Positions 45,862 to 54,901 are shown, counted from the stretch's first letter. The stretch is DNA of 64,000 nucleotides from Gymnodinialimonas sp. 57CJ19 (GCF_038396845.1 NZ_CP151587.1:2082001-2146000), one strand, 5' to 3'. Translations and numbers: made by a program. Notes: a model not told the origin generated them from the sequence alone.

Positions 45862-46785
45862 ATGTCGGATTTTCGGCCAGAAGGCATTTGGGGGGCAGTG
45901 CTACTGCCGCTGTCTGAAGCGGGCAACATAGACTTAGGCGCGCTCACAGCCATGGTGGATATGCTATGCCAAAGTGGCGTGGCGGGGATCTATACCAACG
46001 GGACGGCGGGCGAGTTCTTCAACCAGACCGAGGCGGAATTCGACGCCATCACCGCGATCGTTTTGGATAGGGCCGAGCAAGCCAAGATACCCGTACAGAT
46101 TGGCGTCAGCAATTCCAACCCGCGCGTTGCACGCGACAGGCTGAAGCGGATTGCGGGCAGCGGCGCAGTTGCCGCGCAGGTGACATTACCCGACTGGTGG
46201 CCGCCTTCGGCGGAGGAGCGGGCACGGTTTATTGCTGGCATGTCTGAAGCGGGGCAGAGGCTACCCTTGGTCTTGTATAATCCCCCCACCGCCAAGGCGC
46301 ATCTCAACGTGGACCAAATCGCCGCGCTGCGTGCGGTTACGCCGGATCTTGTTGGCGTCAAGGTCGCGGGTGGAGATGCGGATTGGTACGCGGCACGGCG
46401 CGCAAAACTAGGCGAATTGTCGGTGTTCGTGGCCGGGCATACCGTGGCTTTCGGTCGCCCTCTCGGGGCCGATGGCTCCTATTCCAATGTGGCCTGCCTG
46501 TCACCTTCGGGAGCTGTGCGTCAGTGGGAACAGATAGAAACGGACCCGATCGCAGCCCTTGATCTAGAGGCGCGTTTTCGGAAGTTCCTACATGAAGCGG
46601 TGACCCCTCTGGCCCGCAATCATGGGTTGTCGGATGCCGCCCTAGACAAAGCGATGGCGGCGGCGGGGGGCTGGCTACCAATTCGGCCAACGCTGCTTTG
46701 GCCCTATTCCGGCGCCAGCGACGAAATGGTTGCCGCGATCAGAGCCAGCGCACAGAAATTCGTGCCAGACTTGGTCCACGACTAG
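45862..46785 (+). CDS. second DHDPS/NanA-family lyase
   Basis: 307 residues from the ATG at 45862, immediately after the PhyH stop. GIYTNGTAGEFFNQTEAEFD is the GxTGE loop with GTAGE, VLYNPPTAKAHLN has the Tyr and VGVKVAGGDADWYAARR the Schiff-base Lys (about 168). It is clearly different from the NanA-like protein at 40861 and more like keto-deoxy-sugar acid aldolases or dehydratases. Its pyruvate-binding chemistry is likely, its other product unknown. Confidence 0.85.
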   Translation: MSDFRPEGIWGAVLLPLSEAGNIDLGALTAMVDMLCQSGVAGIYTNGTAGEFFNQTEAEFDAITAIVLDRAEQAKIPVQIGVSNSNPRVARDRLKRIAGSGAVAAQVTLPDWWPPSAEERARFIAGMSEAGQRLPLVLYNPPTAKAHLNVDQIAALRAVTPDLVGVKVAGGDADWYAARRAKLGELSVFVAGHTVAFGRPLGADGSYSNVACLSPSGAVRQWEQIETDPIAALDLEARFRKFLHEAVTPLARNHGLSDAALDKAMAAAGGWLPIRPTLLWPYSGASDEMVAAIRASAQKFVPDLVHD

Positions 46786-46796
46786 CCCATGGCCCC

Positions 46797-47591
46797 CTAG
46801 TAAAGCAGAAACCCACCGTCCGCGCGCACGACCTCTCCGGTGACAAAACTGGCGGCGGGGCTGGCCAGAAACGCGATCACGTCGGCCATTTCGCCCGCTG
46901 TTCCGGGCCTGCCGAGCGGTGTCGTGCGGGCAAAGTCCGATTTCTCTCCGACGCCCTTCTCCCACCCGGATTTAAGGGCATCTGTGGTTTCGGTCTGAAT
47001 GTCGCCCGGTGCAATTGCGTTGACCCTGATCCTGTCCTTCGCCCATTCAAGCGCGAGGCTCCGGGTCAAAGCATCCAGCCCTGCCTTTGACGCGCAGTAG
47101 GCTGCCGCATTGAATTGGGCAGCGCTGCCACCCACAGACGAGACGTTGATGATCGAGCCTCCGGACTTGAACAGTAACGGATAGGCAAGCTGCGCCATCG
47201 CGAAGGCGGCCGTCAGATTGACTGACAGAATGCGCTCGAAATGGTCCAGTGTTTGCGTTTTGGCGGGTGCAAGTGCGGCCTGCCCGATAAGGGCGGCGTT
47301 GTTGACCAGAACGTCCAGACGCCCAAAGGTCGAAGTAATTTCCTCAAACAGCGCGGTGCGCGCGTCGGCCTCGGTAACATCCATAGTCATGGGCAAAGCC
47401 GTGCCGCCCGCGTCCGATATGCTCCGCGCAACCTGTTCAATCGGGGCGGTATCAATGCCGCACAGCACGATTGTTGCACCGTCCTGCGCAAATCGGGCGC
47501 AGCTTGCGGCGCCAATACCGGTGCCACCACCCGTCACAAGAACGACCCGGTCCGCGTCAGATGCGCCGGCCTTTTGAACCCTGTCAGTCAT
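46797..47591 (-). CDS. SDR family oxidoreductase
   Basis: 264 residues from the ATG at 47591 (MTDRVQKAGASDADRVVLVTGGGTGIGAASCARFAQDG), with NNAALIGQ, YCASK active site and VTGEVVRADGGFLLY. It overlaps the threonine-synthase-like gene start-to-stop by eight bases. A longer start at 47636 would run further into that gene. A sugar or hydroxyacid dehydrogenase role is inferred from the region only. Confidence 0.87.
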   Translation of the reverse strand: MTDRVQKAGASDADRVVLVTGGGTGIGAASCARFAQDGATIVLCGIDTAPIEQVARSISDAGGTALPMTMDVTEADARTALFEEITSTFGRLDVLVNNAALIGQAALAPAKTQTLDHFERILSVNLTAAFAMAQLAYPLLFKSGGSIINVSSVGGSAAQFNAAAYCASKAGLDALTRSLALEWAKDRIRVNAIAPGDIQTETTDALKSGWEKGVGEKSDFARTTPLGRPGTAGEMADVIAFLASPAASFVTGEVVRADGGFLLY

Positions 47592-48687
47592 GTTTAAATG
47601 TTCCCGCAATCTCGCCCCGGCTGATCCGCACCGCATCGCCGCCGATGGCTTGCAGGGTGTCGGGATCTTTGAATCCGTGGCCCGTCAAGATACAGACCAC
47701 CGGATCATCGCCCGAGATCTCCTCCGATTGCGCAGCCGCAAGGGCGCCTGCAACGCTGACGGCACCGGCGGGTTCAACCAGAATACCTTCCTCCAGCGCC
47801 AACCTGCGCTGCACAGCGCGGACCACATCCTCGTCAATTACATGGCCCTGTCCGCCCGTCGCGCGGGCATGGCGGATCACGTCGTGTCCATCAAGGATAA
47901 AACCGACCCCCAGGCCAGAGATCGAGGTTGACGTATCGACCGGACGCGCTTGGGTGTCGCCGTTGCGTAATGGGGTTGCGACGGTATCGTTCCCACTGAG
48001 TTGCACCGCGTGCATCCGGGGACGTAACAGGCCCGGGGTCGCCTGTGAAAGATCATCAAACCCGCGCGAAATCGCGACGTGCAGACCACCGCCACCGACG
48101 GGGACAAAGACATCCGCCACCTCGGGCGCGTCTTCGTGGATCTCGTAGGCGATGGTTTTGATCCCTTCCATAGCGTCAGGGCAGACCGCGTAGGCCGTGA
48201 TGAACAGTTCAAGCCCTCGCTTTTGCGCTTCGTCTTCCAGCAAGGCAGAAATCGCCATGCTTTCGACGGGGTCAATGGTGAATTGATCAACGCGATAGAC
48301 GTCGGCCCCATAGGCCAGCATTTGTGAAAGTTTGCCCGCCGGGGCGTTCTCGGACACGTAGAGCGCGCATCTCAACCCGCCTGCCGCTGCGAAGGCGGCA
48401 AGTGCAGCCCCGGTATTGCCCGACGAGGTCGCCATGCATCGGGTCGCACCCGATGCCCGTGCAGCGCCCACGGCAAGACCCGCAAAACGATCCTTGTAGG
48501 AGCCGGTCGGGTTCAAATGTTCCATCTTGAACAGGAGGTTAGGAAGACCCGCCGCCGGTCCGATTGATCTGCTGCGGACAAGCGGCGTGTTGCCCTGCCC
48601 AAGATCGACAGGCCCCAAGCCGCTGATCTTCGGCAAGAGTTCCCCATAGCGTTCATAGAGGCCACGTTTCGACATGATCGCATCCAT
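47584..48687 (-). CDS. threonine synthase-like PLP enzyme (fold type II)
   Basis: A 367-residue fold-type II PLP protein. The Schiff-base Lys is in EHLNPTGSYKDRFAG, the phosphate-binding Gly loop is PVGGGG, and TSSGNTGAALAAFAAAGG is typical of threonine synthase and threonine dehydratase relatives. A GQGNTPLVRSRSIG start as in ThrC precedes it. It could be a threonine synthase, a beta-eliminating ammonia lyase or a diaminopropionate-like enzyme. The cluster's PLP and RidA genes favour a catabolic lyase. The second ATG (48675) is a possible start. The operator candidates at 48736 and 48823 lie upstream. Confidence 0.85.
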   Translation of the reverse strand: MDAIMSKRGLYERYGELLPKISGLGPVDLGQGNTPLVRSRSIGPAAGLPNLLFKMEHLNPTGSYKDRFAGLAVGAARASGATRCMATSSGNTGAALAAFAAAGGLRCALYVSENAPAGKLSQMLAYGADVYRVDQFTIDPVESMAISALLEDEAQKRGLELFITAYAVCPDAMEGIKTIAYEIHEDAPEVADVFVPVGGGGLHVAISRGFDDLSQATPGLLRPRMHAVQLSGNDTVATPLRNGDTQARPVDTSTSISGLGVGFILDGHDVIRHARATGGQGHVIDEDVVRAVQRRLALEEGILVEPAGAVSVAGALAAAQSEEISGDDPVVCILTGHGFKDPDTLQAIGGDAVRISRGEIAGTFKHD

Positions 48688-48735
48688 ACTGTGTGAGCAA
48701 ACAGGCTAGGGTTGCAGCGTCAACAACGCAAGATT

Positions 48736-48758
48736 CAAGTTATCATTATTTGAGGTTA
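48736..48758. promoter_or_regulatory. weak CATGTTA-like operator candidate (site 5)
   Basis: CAAGTTATCATTATTTGAGG, then TTA, aligns with site 2 at 16 of 23 positions. It lies upstream of the minus-strand threonine-synthase-like gene. The TAAT block is not kept, so this is a tentative member. Confidence 0.3.
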
Positions 48759-48822
48759 ACTGACTTGATTTCACCATAAAAAACAATCATTAAACAAAGG
48801 GGGACGATGTAAATGAGTCGCT

Positions 48823-48852
48823 GTAAGGTGGGAGTGTGACATCCTACCTTAC
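48823..48852. promoter_or_regulatory. long inverted repeat before the SMP-30 gene
   Basis: GTAAGGTgGGA, eight bases, TCCtACCTTAC: 10 of 11 arm bases pair, ending about 30 bases before the SMP-30 start codon. It is a classic dimeric repressor site in shape. Its sequence is different from the CATGTTA motif, so a second regulator acts here. Confidence 0.6.
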
Positions 48853-48882
48853 ACCAACCAGATAACGCTAAGGGATGGGCGG

Positions 48883-49737
48883 ATGAGAAGCGCGGTGCCG
48901 GAACATGTCGGAGACATCCGAGCTGGCTTGGGCGAAGGTCCGGTCTGGGACGCGGAACGCAATCGGCTTGTCTGGATCGATATCCGGCATCACCGCCTCT
49001 ACACGACGGATGTTGCATCTGGCGACACGATGCAGCGAGACCTGCCGGACGCCCCGGGATGCGTGGCCCTCGCCGACGACGGAGCTTTGGTCCTCGGCAT
49101 CGGGCAACAGCTTTTGACCATCACGGCAGGGGGCTCGCTTCAGGAAGTCGCCGATCTTCCGGAGGCCAGTATCGGGCGTTTCAATGATGGCAAACCTGAT
49201 GCTGCGGGGCGGTTTTGGGTCGGAACTGCCACGTCGGACGGGCATTATGAATGCAGCCTTTGGCGACATGGGGCGGGGCAGGGGTTTAACCAGATGGCCG
49301 CCGGAATTTCGATGTCGAACGGCCTTGGGTGGAGCCCCGATGGCACGGAAATGTACTATGTGGACTCGATGACCCACCGAATAGATGTGTTCGATTTCGA
49401 TCTTCCGACAGGCTCGGTTTCTAATCGAAGGCCGTGGGTGTCGCTGCCGGAGGGCCAATTGCCCGATGGTCTGTGCGTAGATGCAGAGGGCTGCGTTTGG
49501 CTTGCGGTTTGGGGCCAATCTTGCGTGATTTGCTTTGCTCCGAATGGCATGGAAGAACGGCGGATCAAGGTGCCAACACCAATGGTGACAAGTTGCGCAT
49601 TTGGCGGGCAGGACTACCGGACACTGTTCATCACGACCGCTTGTGAAGACGTCGACGATCCCCACGCAGGCCGCTTGTTTGCGGCGGATACCGGCAGCAA
49701 GGGATTGCAGCCCGACCGTGTCAGACTGGCTAGATGA
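48883..49737 (+). CDS. SMP-30/gluconolactonase/LRE family protein
   Basis: A 284-residue six-bladed propeller. GLGEGPVWDAERNRLVWIDI holds the metal Glu, RFNDGKPDAAGRFWVGT the substrate-side Asn/Asp, ISMSNGLGWSPDGTEMYYVDS the metal Asn and LPDGLCVDAEGCVWLAVWG the metal Asp. These enzymes open sugar lactones. It would link a sugar dehydrogenase to a dehydratase in a non-phosphorylating route, for example the one ending at the FAH gene. It is monocistronic after a palindromic operator. Confidence 0.9.
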   Translation: MRSAVPEHVGDIRAGLGEGPVWDAERNRLVWIDIRHHRLYTTDVASGDTMQRDLPDAPGCVALADDGALVLGIGQQLLTITAGGSLQEVADLPEASIGRFNDGKPDAAGRFWVGTATSDGHYECSLWRHGAGQGFNQMAAGISMSNGLGWSPDGTEMYYVDSMTHRIDVFDFDLPTGSVSNRRPWVSLPEGQLPDGLCVDAEGCVWLAVWGQSCVICFAPNGMEERRIKVPTPMVTSCAFGGQDYRTLFITTACEDVDDPHAGRLFAADTGSKGLQPDRVRLAR

Positions 49738-49763
49738 AGGGGGTAGGATTCTATAAGCGGCGC

Positions 49764-50699
49764 TTAATCGTCCGGCGTCGCGCTCGCCATCAAGAGGTCG
49801 CCCTTGGACACCCATCTGCTGCGCCGCAGGAACATCGTGATACCATCGGCTTGCGCGGCGATCGTATGCAACAAACGCCCATCTATATCCGTGATGTCAA
49901 AACAAGGTTGCCCGGCGCTGATCTTGTCCAGAAGCGAAACCCGGCAGCTGCAAAGCCCCGAGGCCGGAGCCATGATCGCGGCGTCGAGATCGCCATTTCC
50001 CGCAACGAACAGGGGCGCGGTCGCGGTCAGTGGAGCGCTGTCGATCATCCCGAGGTGTGCCATGACGCGACGCACGCCGTCGCTATAGGCCTCCAGTATA
50101 TCTTCGGTCGGGAACGTCCCGCCGCCCGCTTCGATGTAGATCGCGGGAATACCGGAGGCGTCCGCCTCGGACAACGTGCGCCCCGACGCTATCGGCGCGG
50201 GGTGGCGCCAGATTACAGGCGCGCCGAAGGCGCGGGCCATCGCAAGATTTGCAGTGCGAGTTGCCGGGGCATCGCCGTAGCCTGCGAAGACCGGGCAATC
50301 GACGGGGCCGCCGCCACTGTGCAGATCAACCAGCGCGTCCGCCGGACGGATCACATGCTCCGCAATAAGCGCCGCGAGAACCTCGGTCGGGGCGCCCTTG
50401 GGATCACCGGGAAAGCACCGCGCCAGATTGAGCCCATCGGAGGGAGAGCAGCGCGTGCTGGCGGCAAGGGCCTCCGCGTTTGCTGCGGGACACAGGATCA
50501 GCTGGCCGCACAAACGTGCGGGATCAAGATATTGCATCAGGGCCGACAAGGTAAGCGGCCCTTCCAACTCGTCCCCATGAACCGCCCCGATCAACGCCAA
50601 GACTGGGCCGGGGCTGACCCCCGTCAGTGTGAACACCCGCAGCGGATGCTGCGACAGTGCGGTCGGGTGGCACGTTTCAATCAATCCGGGGGCGGTCAT
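49764..50699 (-). CDS. succinylglutamate desuccinylase/aspartoacylase-family hydrolase
   Basis: A 311-residue M14-like protein with the zinc pair in LIGAVHGDELEGPLTL (HxxE), the later zinc His in LVDLHSGGGPVDCP, and an active Glu in IEAGGG. It resembles AstE/AspA-type deacylases of N-acyl amino acids. In this location it could deacylate an N-acyl amino acid or aminosugar acid. It is convergent with SMP-30 and divergent to the second M81 gene. Confidence 0.87.
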   Translation of the reverse strand: MTAPGLIETCHPTALSQHPLRVFTLTGVSPGPVLALIGAVHGDELEGPLTLSALMQYLDPARLCGQLILCPAANAEALAASTRCSPSDGLNLARCFPGDPKGAPTEVLAALIAEHVIRPADALVDLHSGGGPVDCPVFAGYGDAPATRTANLAMARAFGAPVIWRHPAPIASGRTLSEADASGIPAIYIEAGGGTFPTEDILEAYSDGVRRVMAHLGMIDSAPLTATAPLFVAGNGDLDAAIMAPASGLCSCRVSLLDKISAGQPCFDITDIDGRLLHTIAAQADGITMFLRRSRWVSKGDLLMASATPDD

Positions 50700-50807
50700 G
50701 AGGTGTAATTTTTCCTATAAAGTACAGTCGTTTACCGCAGTTTGCGCAGCTGGAAGCGTCGGCTGCGGAAAGATTGCAACACCGATGCCGTCAAGGGAAG
50801 TGGCGAT

Positions 50808-52316
50808 ATGATCTCGCACCCCGAAAAGCCGAAGGCGCGCAGGCCTCGTGTGGCGGTGGCGTCGCTCATGCAAGAGACCAACACCTTCTCTCCGATACCC
50901 ACCACAGTTGCGGTCTTCGAGGAATATTATATCCATCGCGGCGACGCGATGCGCGATGGGTATGGAGCGGCGCGCGTCGAGGTGCCGGGGGTATTTGCAG
51001 GCCTGACCGCGGCCGAAATCGACGTGGTTCCCCTGATTGCGTCCTACGCCGCCGCCGCAGGGCCGATTACGCGCCCCGCCTTTGAGGAACTTGTGTCCGA
51101 AATGGAGGCGCGTCTGCGCGATGCCGGGCCAGTGGACGGCCTGATCTTGGTCTTGCATGGCGCATTGGTTGTCGAAGACCAGCCTGACGGGGATGGTGAG
51201 GTCGTCGCACGGATGCGGGCGATCTTGCCTGATGGTATGCCTATCGGTGTTTCTCTTGATCTGCACGCTCATATCACGCCGTTGATGCTGCAACCCGACA
51301 CATTTCACGTCGGCTACCAAGAATATCCCCACGTCGACATGTATGAATCAGGAGAGCGGGTTGCGGGTTTGATGGCGCGAACGCTGGCGGGCCAGTGCCG
51401 GCCGGTCATGGCCTTGGCGAAGTGCAACGTACTTGTCCCCGCAGTCTGTGGTCGCACGACCGACGGACCGCTGGCCCATGTCGCACGGGCGGCCCGCAAG
51501 ATGGAGGGCGAAGGCTCAATCTTGCATGCATCGATCTTTCCGGTGCAGCCGTGGATTGATGTGCCCGATCTAGGGTTCGCAGCCTTGGTGTGTGCCGATG
51601 GTGATCGGGCGGCGGCCCAAGCGTTTGCGGATGCGTTGGCCGCCAGAGTGATGGAAATCCGGCACAAGTTCACACTTGATAGTGTTCCGCTCGATCATGC
51701 GATTGAGGTTGCTCACACAAATGACGGAATGACCCTTGTTTCCGACAGTGGCGACGCCCCGACGGGGGGGGCTGCTGCCGATAATGTCGCCGTCCTGCGC
51801 GCGCTGTTGGACGCAGGCGCTGACAAGCAACCCCGACTATCCCTATTGACGCTCTGCGATCCGGTTGCCGCGCAAATTGCCCACGGCGTTGGGGTCGGGG
51901 CAGTGATTGAGGTGAGTCTCGGTCATGCATTCTCGATCAACGACGGCGCGCCGGTTTCTACGTCAGCCCGCGTCCTTTCCGTATCAGACGGACGTTATGT
52001 GATGCACGACCCCGGCGCGCAGGGGCTTCCGATGGATATGGGTCGGACAGCCGTGCTCGGCATCGGGCAACTACGCGTCGTTGTTCGGACCCGGCCGTCG
52101 ATGGAGTGGGACACGGGCATTTACCTGTCCCAAGGCCTTGACCCATCTACAGCGGCGCTTGTCTTTGTAAAGTCGCCCTCCCACTTCCGGGTGAGTTTCG
52201 GACCTCTTGCCGCCCGCATTCTGGTGGCGGACACGCCGGGTCCCACCTGTGCGGATGTTCGCAAGCTGCAGTACACAAGGGTCACTCGGCCGCTCTTCCC
52301 GCTCGATGATTTCTAA
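50808..52316 (+). CDS. M81 family (MlrC-type) metallopeptidase, second copy
   Basis: 502 residues from the ATG at 50808, preceded by GGGAAG. VAVASLMQETNTFSPI is the family start, GLILVLHGALVVEDQPDGDGEV follows, and SLDLHAHITPLMLQPDTFHVGYQEYPHVDMYESGERV carries the metal ligands in their standard form. STSARVLSVSDGRYV is near the C-terminus. It is paralogous to 20896 but nearer the consensus. A TTG-started longer frame from 50742 lacks a domain in its extra residues. It is followed by the mannonate-dehydratase-like gene with coupled translation. Confidence 0.9.
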   Translation: MISHPEKPKARRPRVAVASLMQETNTFSPIPTTVAVFEEYYIHRGDAMRDGYGAARVEVPGVFAGLTAAEIDVVPLIASYAAAAGPITRPAFEELVSEMEARLRDAGPVDGLILVLHGALVVEDQPDGDGEVVARMRAILPDGMPIGVSLDLHAHITPLMLQPDTFHVGYQEYPHVDMYESGERVAGLMARTLAGQCRPVMALAKCNVLVPAVCGRTTDGPLAHVARAARKMEGEGSILHASIFPVQPWIDVPDLGFAALVCADGDRAAAQAFADALAARVMEIRHKFTLDSVPLDHAIEVAHTNDGMTLVSDSGDAPTGGAAADNVAVLRALLDAGADKQPRLSLLTLCDPVAAQIAHGVGVGAVIEVSLGHAFSINDGAPVSTSARVLSVSDGRYVMHDPGAQGLPMDMGRTAVLGIGQLRVVVRTRPSMEWDTGIYLSQGLDPSTAALVFVKSPSHFRVSFGPLAARILVADTPGPTCADVRKLQYTRVTRPLFPLDDF

Positions 52317-52326
52317 GGAGTTCACT

Positions 52327-53292
52327 TTGCGTTTAACGATGGTCGCCAACCCGCCTGATGACACCAACCTGAAGCTACTGGGCCAATTAGGGGCCAGTGA
52401 GGCCGTGCATTATGACATGAACGGCTTGCCGGATGATGTCGAAGCGTTGGCGGCGATCCATGCGCGCTACGCCGCATTTGGCCTACGCTGGACAGTCGCT
52501 GAATCTGGCCCGCCAATCGACAAGATCGTCATGGGCAAACACGGGTGGCAAGAACAGACCGAGCGCTACAAGCGGACGCTTGGACATCTCGGGGCTTTGG
52601 GCGTGGAAGTCGTTGCCTACAACTTCATGCCTCAGGTATCGCCAGACGCCATGGTCGTGCGCACGGCGATGGATCGTCAGACCCGTGGCGGCGCATTAAC
52701 CAGCGGGTTTCGCCTGACGGAAATGTCGGATCAGACGCTACCCCATACCGAGAAGCCGATCGCGCGCGCGCAGATGTGGGACAATCTTGAGCGTTTCCTG
52801 CTTGATGTCGTGCCCGCCGCAGAGGCCGCAGGCGTGCGCCTTTCGCTGCATCCCGATGATCCACCCCTGCCAGAGCTTTGCGGCTTGCAGAGGATTATCG
52901 GCTCCATTGAGGATTTCGACCGGGTGCTTGCGATCTCGGACAGTCCGGCAAATGCAATGACGATGTGTCTTGGGTGCTTTGCGGAGAATGGCCACGATTT
53001 GCCCGCTTTGATCCGGCGTTGGGAAAGACGCATCGGGTTTGTTCATGTGCGCGACGTGCACGGCACTTGGGATGACTTTATCGAGACGTTCCCCGATGAC
53101 GGCCAGAACGATCTGCTGGCCGTGTTCGAGGCACTTGTTGCAACAGGTTACGATGGCCCTATCCGCAGCGATCATGCCCCGCTTCTGGCCTGCGATGATG
53201 CCACAAACGACGGCTACGCGATGAGTGGGCATATCTTTGCGATGGGCTACCTCAGAGGTCTTGCGCAAGTAGCAAGAAGGGAAGGTAAATAA
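52327..53292 (+). CDS. mannonate dehydratase (UxuA)-like TIM-barrel protein
   Basis: About 321 residues from a TTG at 52327, chosen because AAGGAG (52315-52320) sits six bases upstream and overlaps the M81 stop codon; an ATG at 52339 is possible. RLSLHPDDPPLPELCGLQRI and IGFVHVRDVHGTWDDFIETFPDDG match UxuA metal and active-site segments, and IRSDHAPLL the C-terminal His. At roughly 320 residues it is shorter than enterobacterial UxuA (about 394). It would dehydrate D-mannonate or a related aldonate to a 2-keto-3-deoxy acid. Confidence 0.83.
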   Translation: MRLTMVANPPDDTNLKLLGQLGASEAVHYDMNGLPDDVEALAAIHARYAAFGLRWTVAESGPPIDKIVMGKHGWQEQTERYKRTLGHLGALGVEVVAYNFMPQVSPDAMVVRTAMDRQTRGGALTSGFRLTEMSDQTLPHTEKPIARAQMWDNLERFLLDVVPAAEAAGVRLSLHPDDPPLPELCGLQRIIGSIEDFDRVLAISDSPANAMTMCLGCFAENGHDLPALIRRWERRIGFVHVRDVHGTWDDFIETFPDDGQNDLLAVFEALVATGYDGPIRSDHAPLLACDDATNDGYAMSGHIFAMGYLRGLAQVARREGK

Positions 53293-53459
53293 TTGAATTA
53301 TATAAAATATTTCTACGTAATTCCGCGCTGAGCCATTTGGTGCACAGACTTAAAGATCAAAGACCAACCTTATGCGCCGACGTCCATAGATCATGGATGC
53401 CAGTGCAATGATCAACCAACCGACAGCCGCATGAGATCGCGGCCAAGAAAGGATAGACC

Positions 53460-54125
53460 ATGACAGACCGCCTCGAAATTCTGAAAACTTGTAAGGCAGA
53501 ACTCTATTCTGCAGTGATATGCGATACGCTCGACAGCCTTGGTCTGCGCAGCCAGACCGTCGCACCGGGACTCGCACCTCTGGCCGAGGACATGACGATC
53601 TTCGGATATGCCCGTGTCGGCCTTTTCATGCCAATTTACCACGACGACGCCGAAGTGAATGTCTACGAACATGAGATCGCGCTGGTCGATGATCTCAAAC
53701 CAGGAGAGGTTCCGATCATTTCGTGCAATGGAAACCTAGACATCGCACCTTGGGGGGAATTGCTTTCGACCCGTGCGCAGGTTCTCGAAAGCGCGGGCTG
53801 TATTACGGATGGTTGTGTGCGTGACGTAGCGATGATCCGAGACATGGGATTTCCGGTATTCTCTGGCGGGCGCAATCCAGTGGACACCAAGTATCGTGGG
53901 AAGATGATGTGGTACGATGTGCCATGTGTTATCGGCGGCGTTCTTGTGAATTCGGGTGATATGGTTGTCGCCGATCACGATGGTATCGTCGTCATCCCAA
54001 GCGAAAGAGTGGAGGAGGTTGTTGCAGGCGCGCTTGAGAAGGTGCGCTCTGAAAACACCGTGCGTGATGAGCTTCGAGCTGGAAGCAGCCTCGCCGAAGT
54101 TTTCAAAAAGCACGGCATTTTATAA
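53460..54125 (+). CDS. RraA-like / HMG aldolase family protein
   Basis: 221 residues. AVICDTLDSLGL and STRAQVLESAGCITDGCVRDVAMI (the latter with the Asp/Arg active-site region DG-x-RD) mark the RraA-like family, which includes 4-hydroxy-4-methyl-2-oxoglutarate aldolases and oxaloacetate decarboxylases. HDGIVVIP is conserved near the end. It probably cleaves or decarboxylates a pyruvate-derived acid. It closes the catabolic region; the DNA after it is decayed. Confidence 0.87.
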   Translation: MTDRLEILKTCKAELYSAVICDTLDSLGLRSQTVAPGLAPLAEDMTIFGYARVGLFMPIYHDDAEVNVYEHEIALVDDLKPGEVPIISCNGNLDIAPWGELLSTRAQVLESAGCITDGCVRDVAMIRDMGFPVFSGGRNPVDTKYRGKMMWYDVPCVIGGVLVNSGDMVVADHDGIVVIPSERVEEVVAGALEKVRSENTVRDELRAGSSLAEVFKKHGIL

Positions 54126-54901
54126 CGACCGCGAAGTTGCATCCTGGGCGGCTACTGACAAATTCGGCTTGTCGCACTTCATGGCCGATATTGATCGTCG
54201 AAGCCGCTCAGCTAGTTTCGCGGGGGCGCTTTTTCCCATTCGCGGGCTATGGGCATTTCACGAAGTTCTTGTTCAAATTTCGAAGTGCGGGTGAGATTCA
54301 TTGCCTGCCTAGGCACAGGCCCCATAATCAGACGACGACGGAAGCGACGCGTGCGATGGCTGAGACGCAGGCTATTGGCGAGTTGTCGTAACGTGTAGCG
54401 ACGCCAGTCTTTGGTCTGCCAAACGAGATCTCGATGCAGTTCGTCGCGTGAAGCGACGCTTGCCACTTACCAGTCGGTGTATTTCACGGCAAAGCCCTTG
54501 TGACTCCGGCGGTTGCCTCGCAGCGTCGTGACCCATTGACGATGATGAAGATAATGCCACACCGCACGCGCCGATCGTCGTGAAGGACGCGATCTGAGCA
54601 CTTCGGAAAGTGTGGGCGTAGCCGCTACATTTGCGCGTCGGTTGGCCAATGAACGTTGCGCATGACGTCCCCCGCAATTGGGGGCTATGAACCGTACCGC
54701 CATGGGGCCTTTTCGCCATCCGGAAACTGCTGCTGTGAACCGTTCGGCAACCGCGCGGCTTTCGGTTCGGCGACACCCATGCAGTAGCGCGTCGGCAGGA
54801 TCGGCAGCGAGGCATCGCGCAGTATTGTTGACTACGTCTTGTTCACGCGCTGGACGTGACGCGGCGATGGCGTGCTCTCAATCTCGAACTTTTCGCGCGC
54901 G
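54126..54901. other. decayed or non-coding DNA without a recognised gene
   Basis: Several short frames overlap on both strands (for example 54212-54466 minus, 84 residues; 54372-54815 minus, 147 residues) but none carries a recognisable domain. Some stretches look like former coding sequence in shifting frames. I cannot name the ancestor. Confidence 0.4.

Noticed and set aside
49734..50708. 324-codon plus-strand frame
   Set aside because: It is antisense to the desuccinylase/aspartoacylase-like gene, which has clear zinc motifs.
54372..54815. 147-codon minus-strand frame in the decayed region
   Set aside because: Low-complexity composition with many Arg and Ser, overlapping other frames, no recognisable domain.
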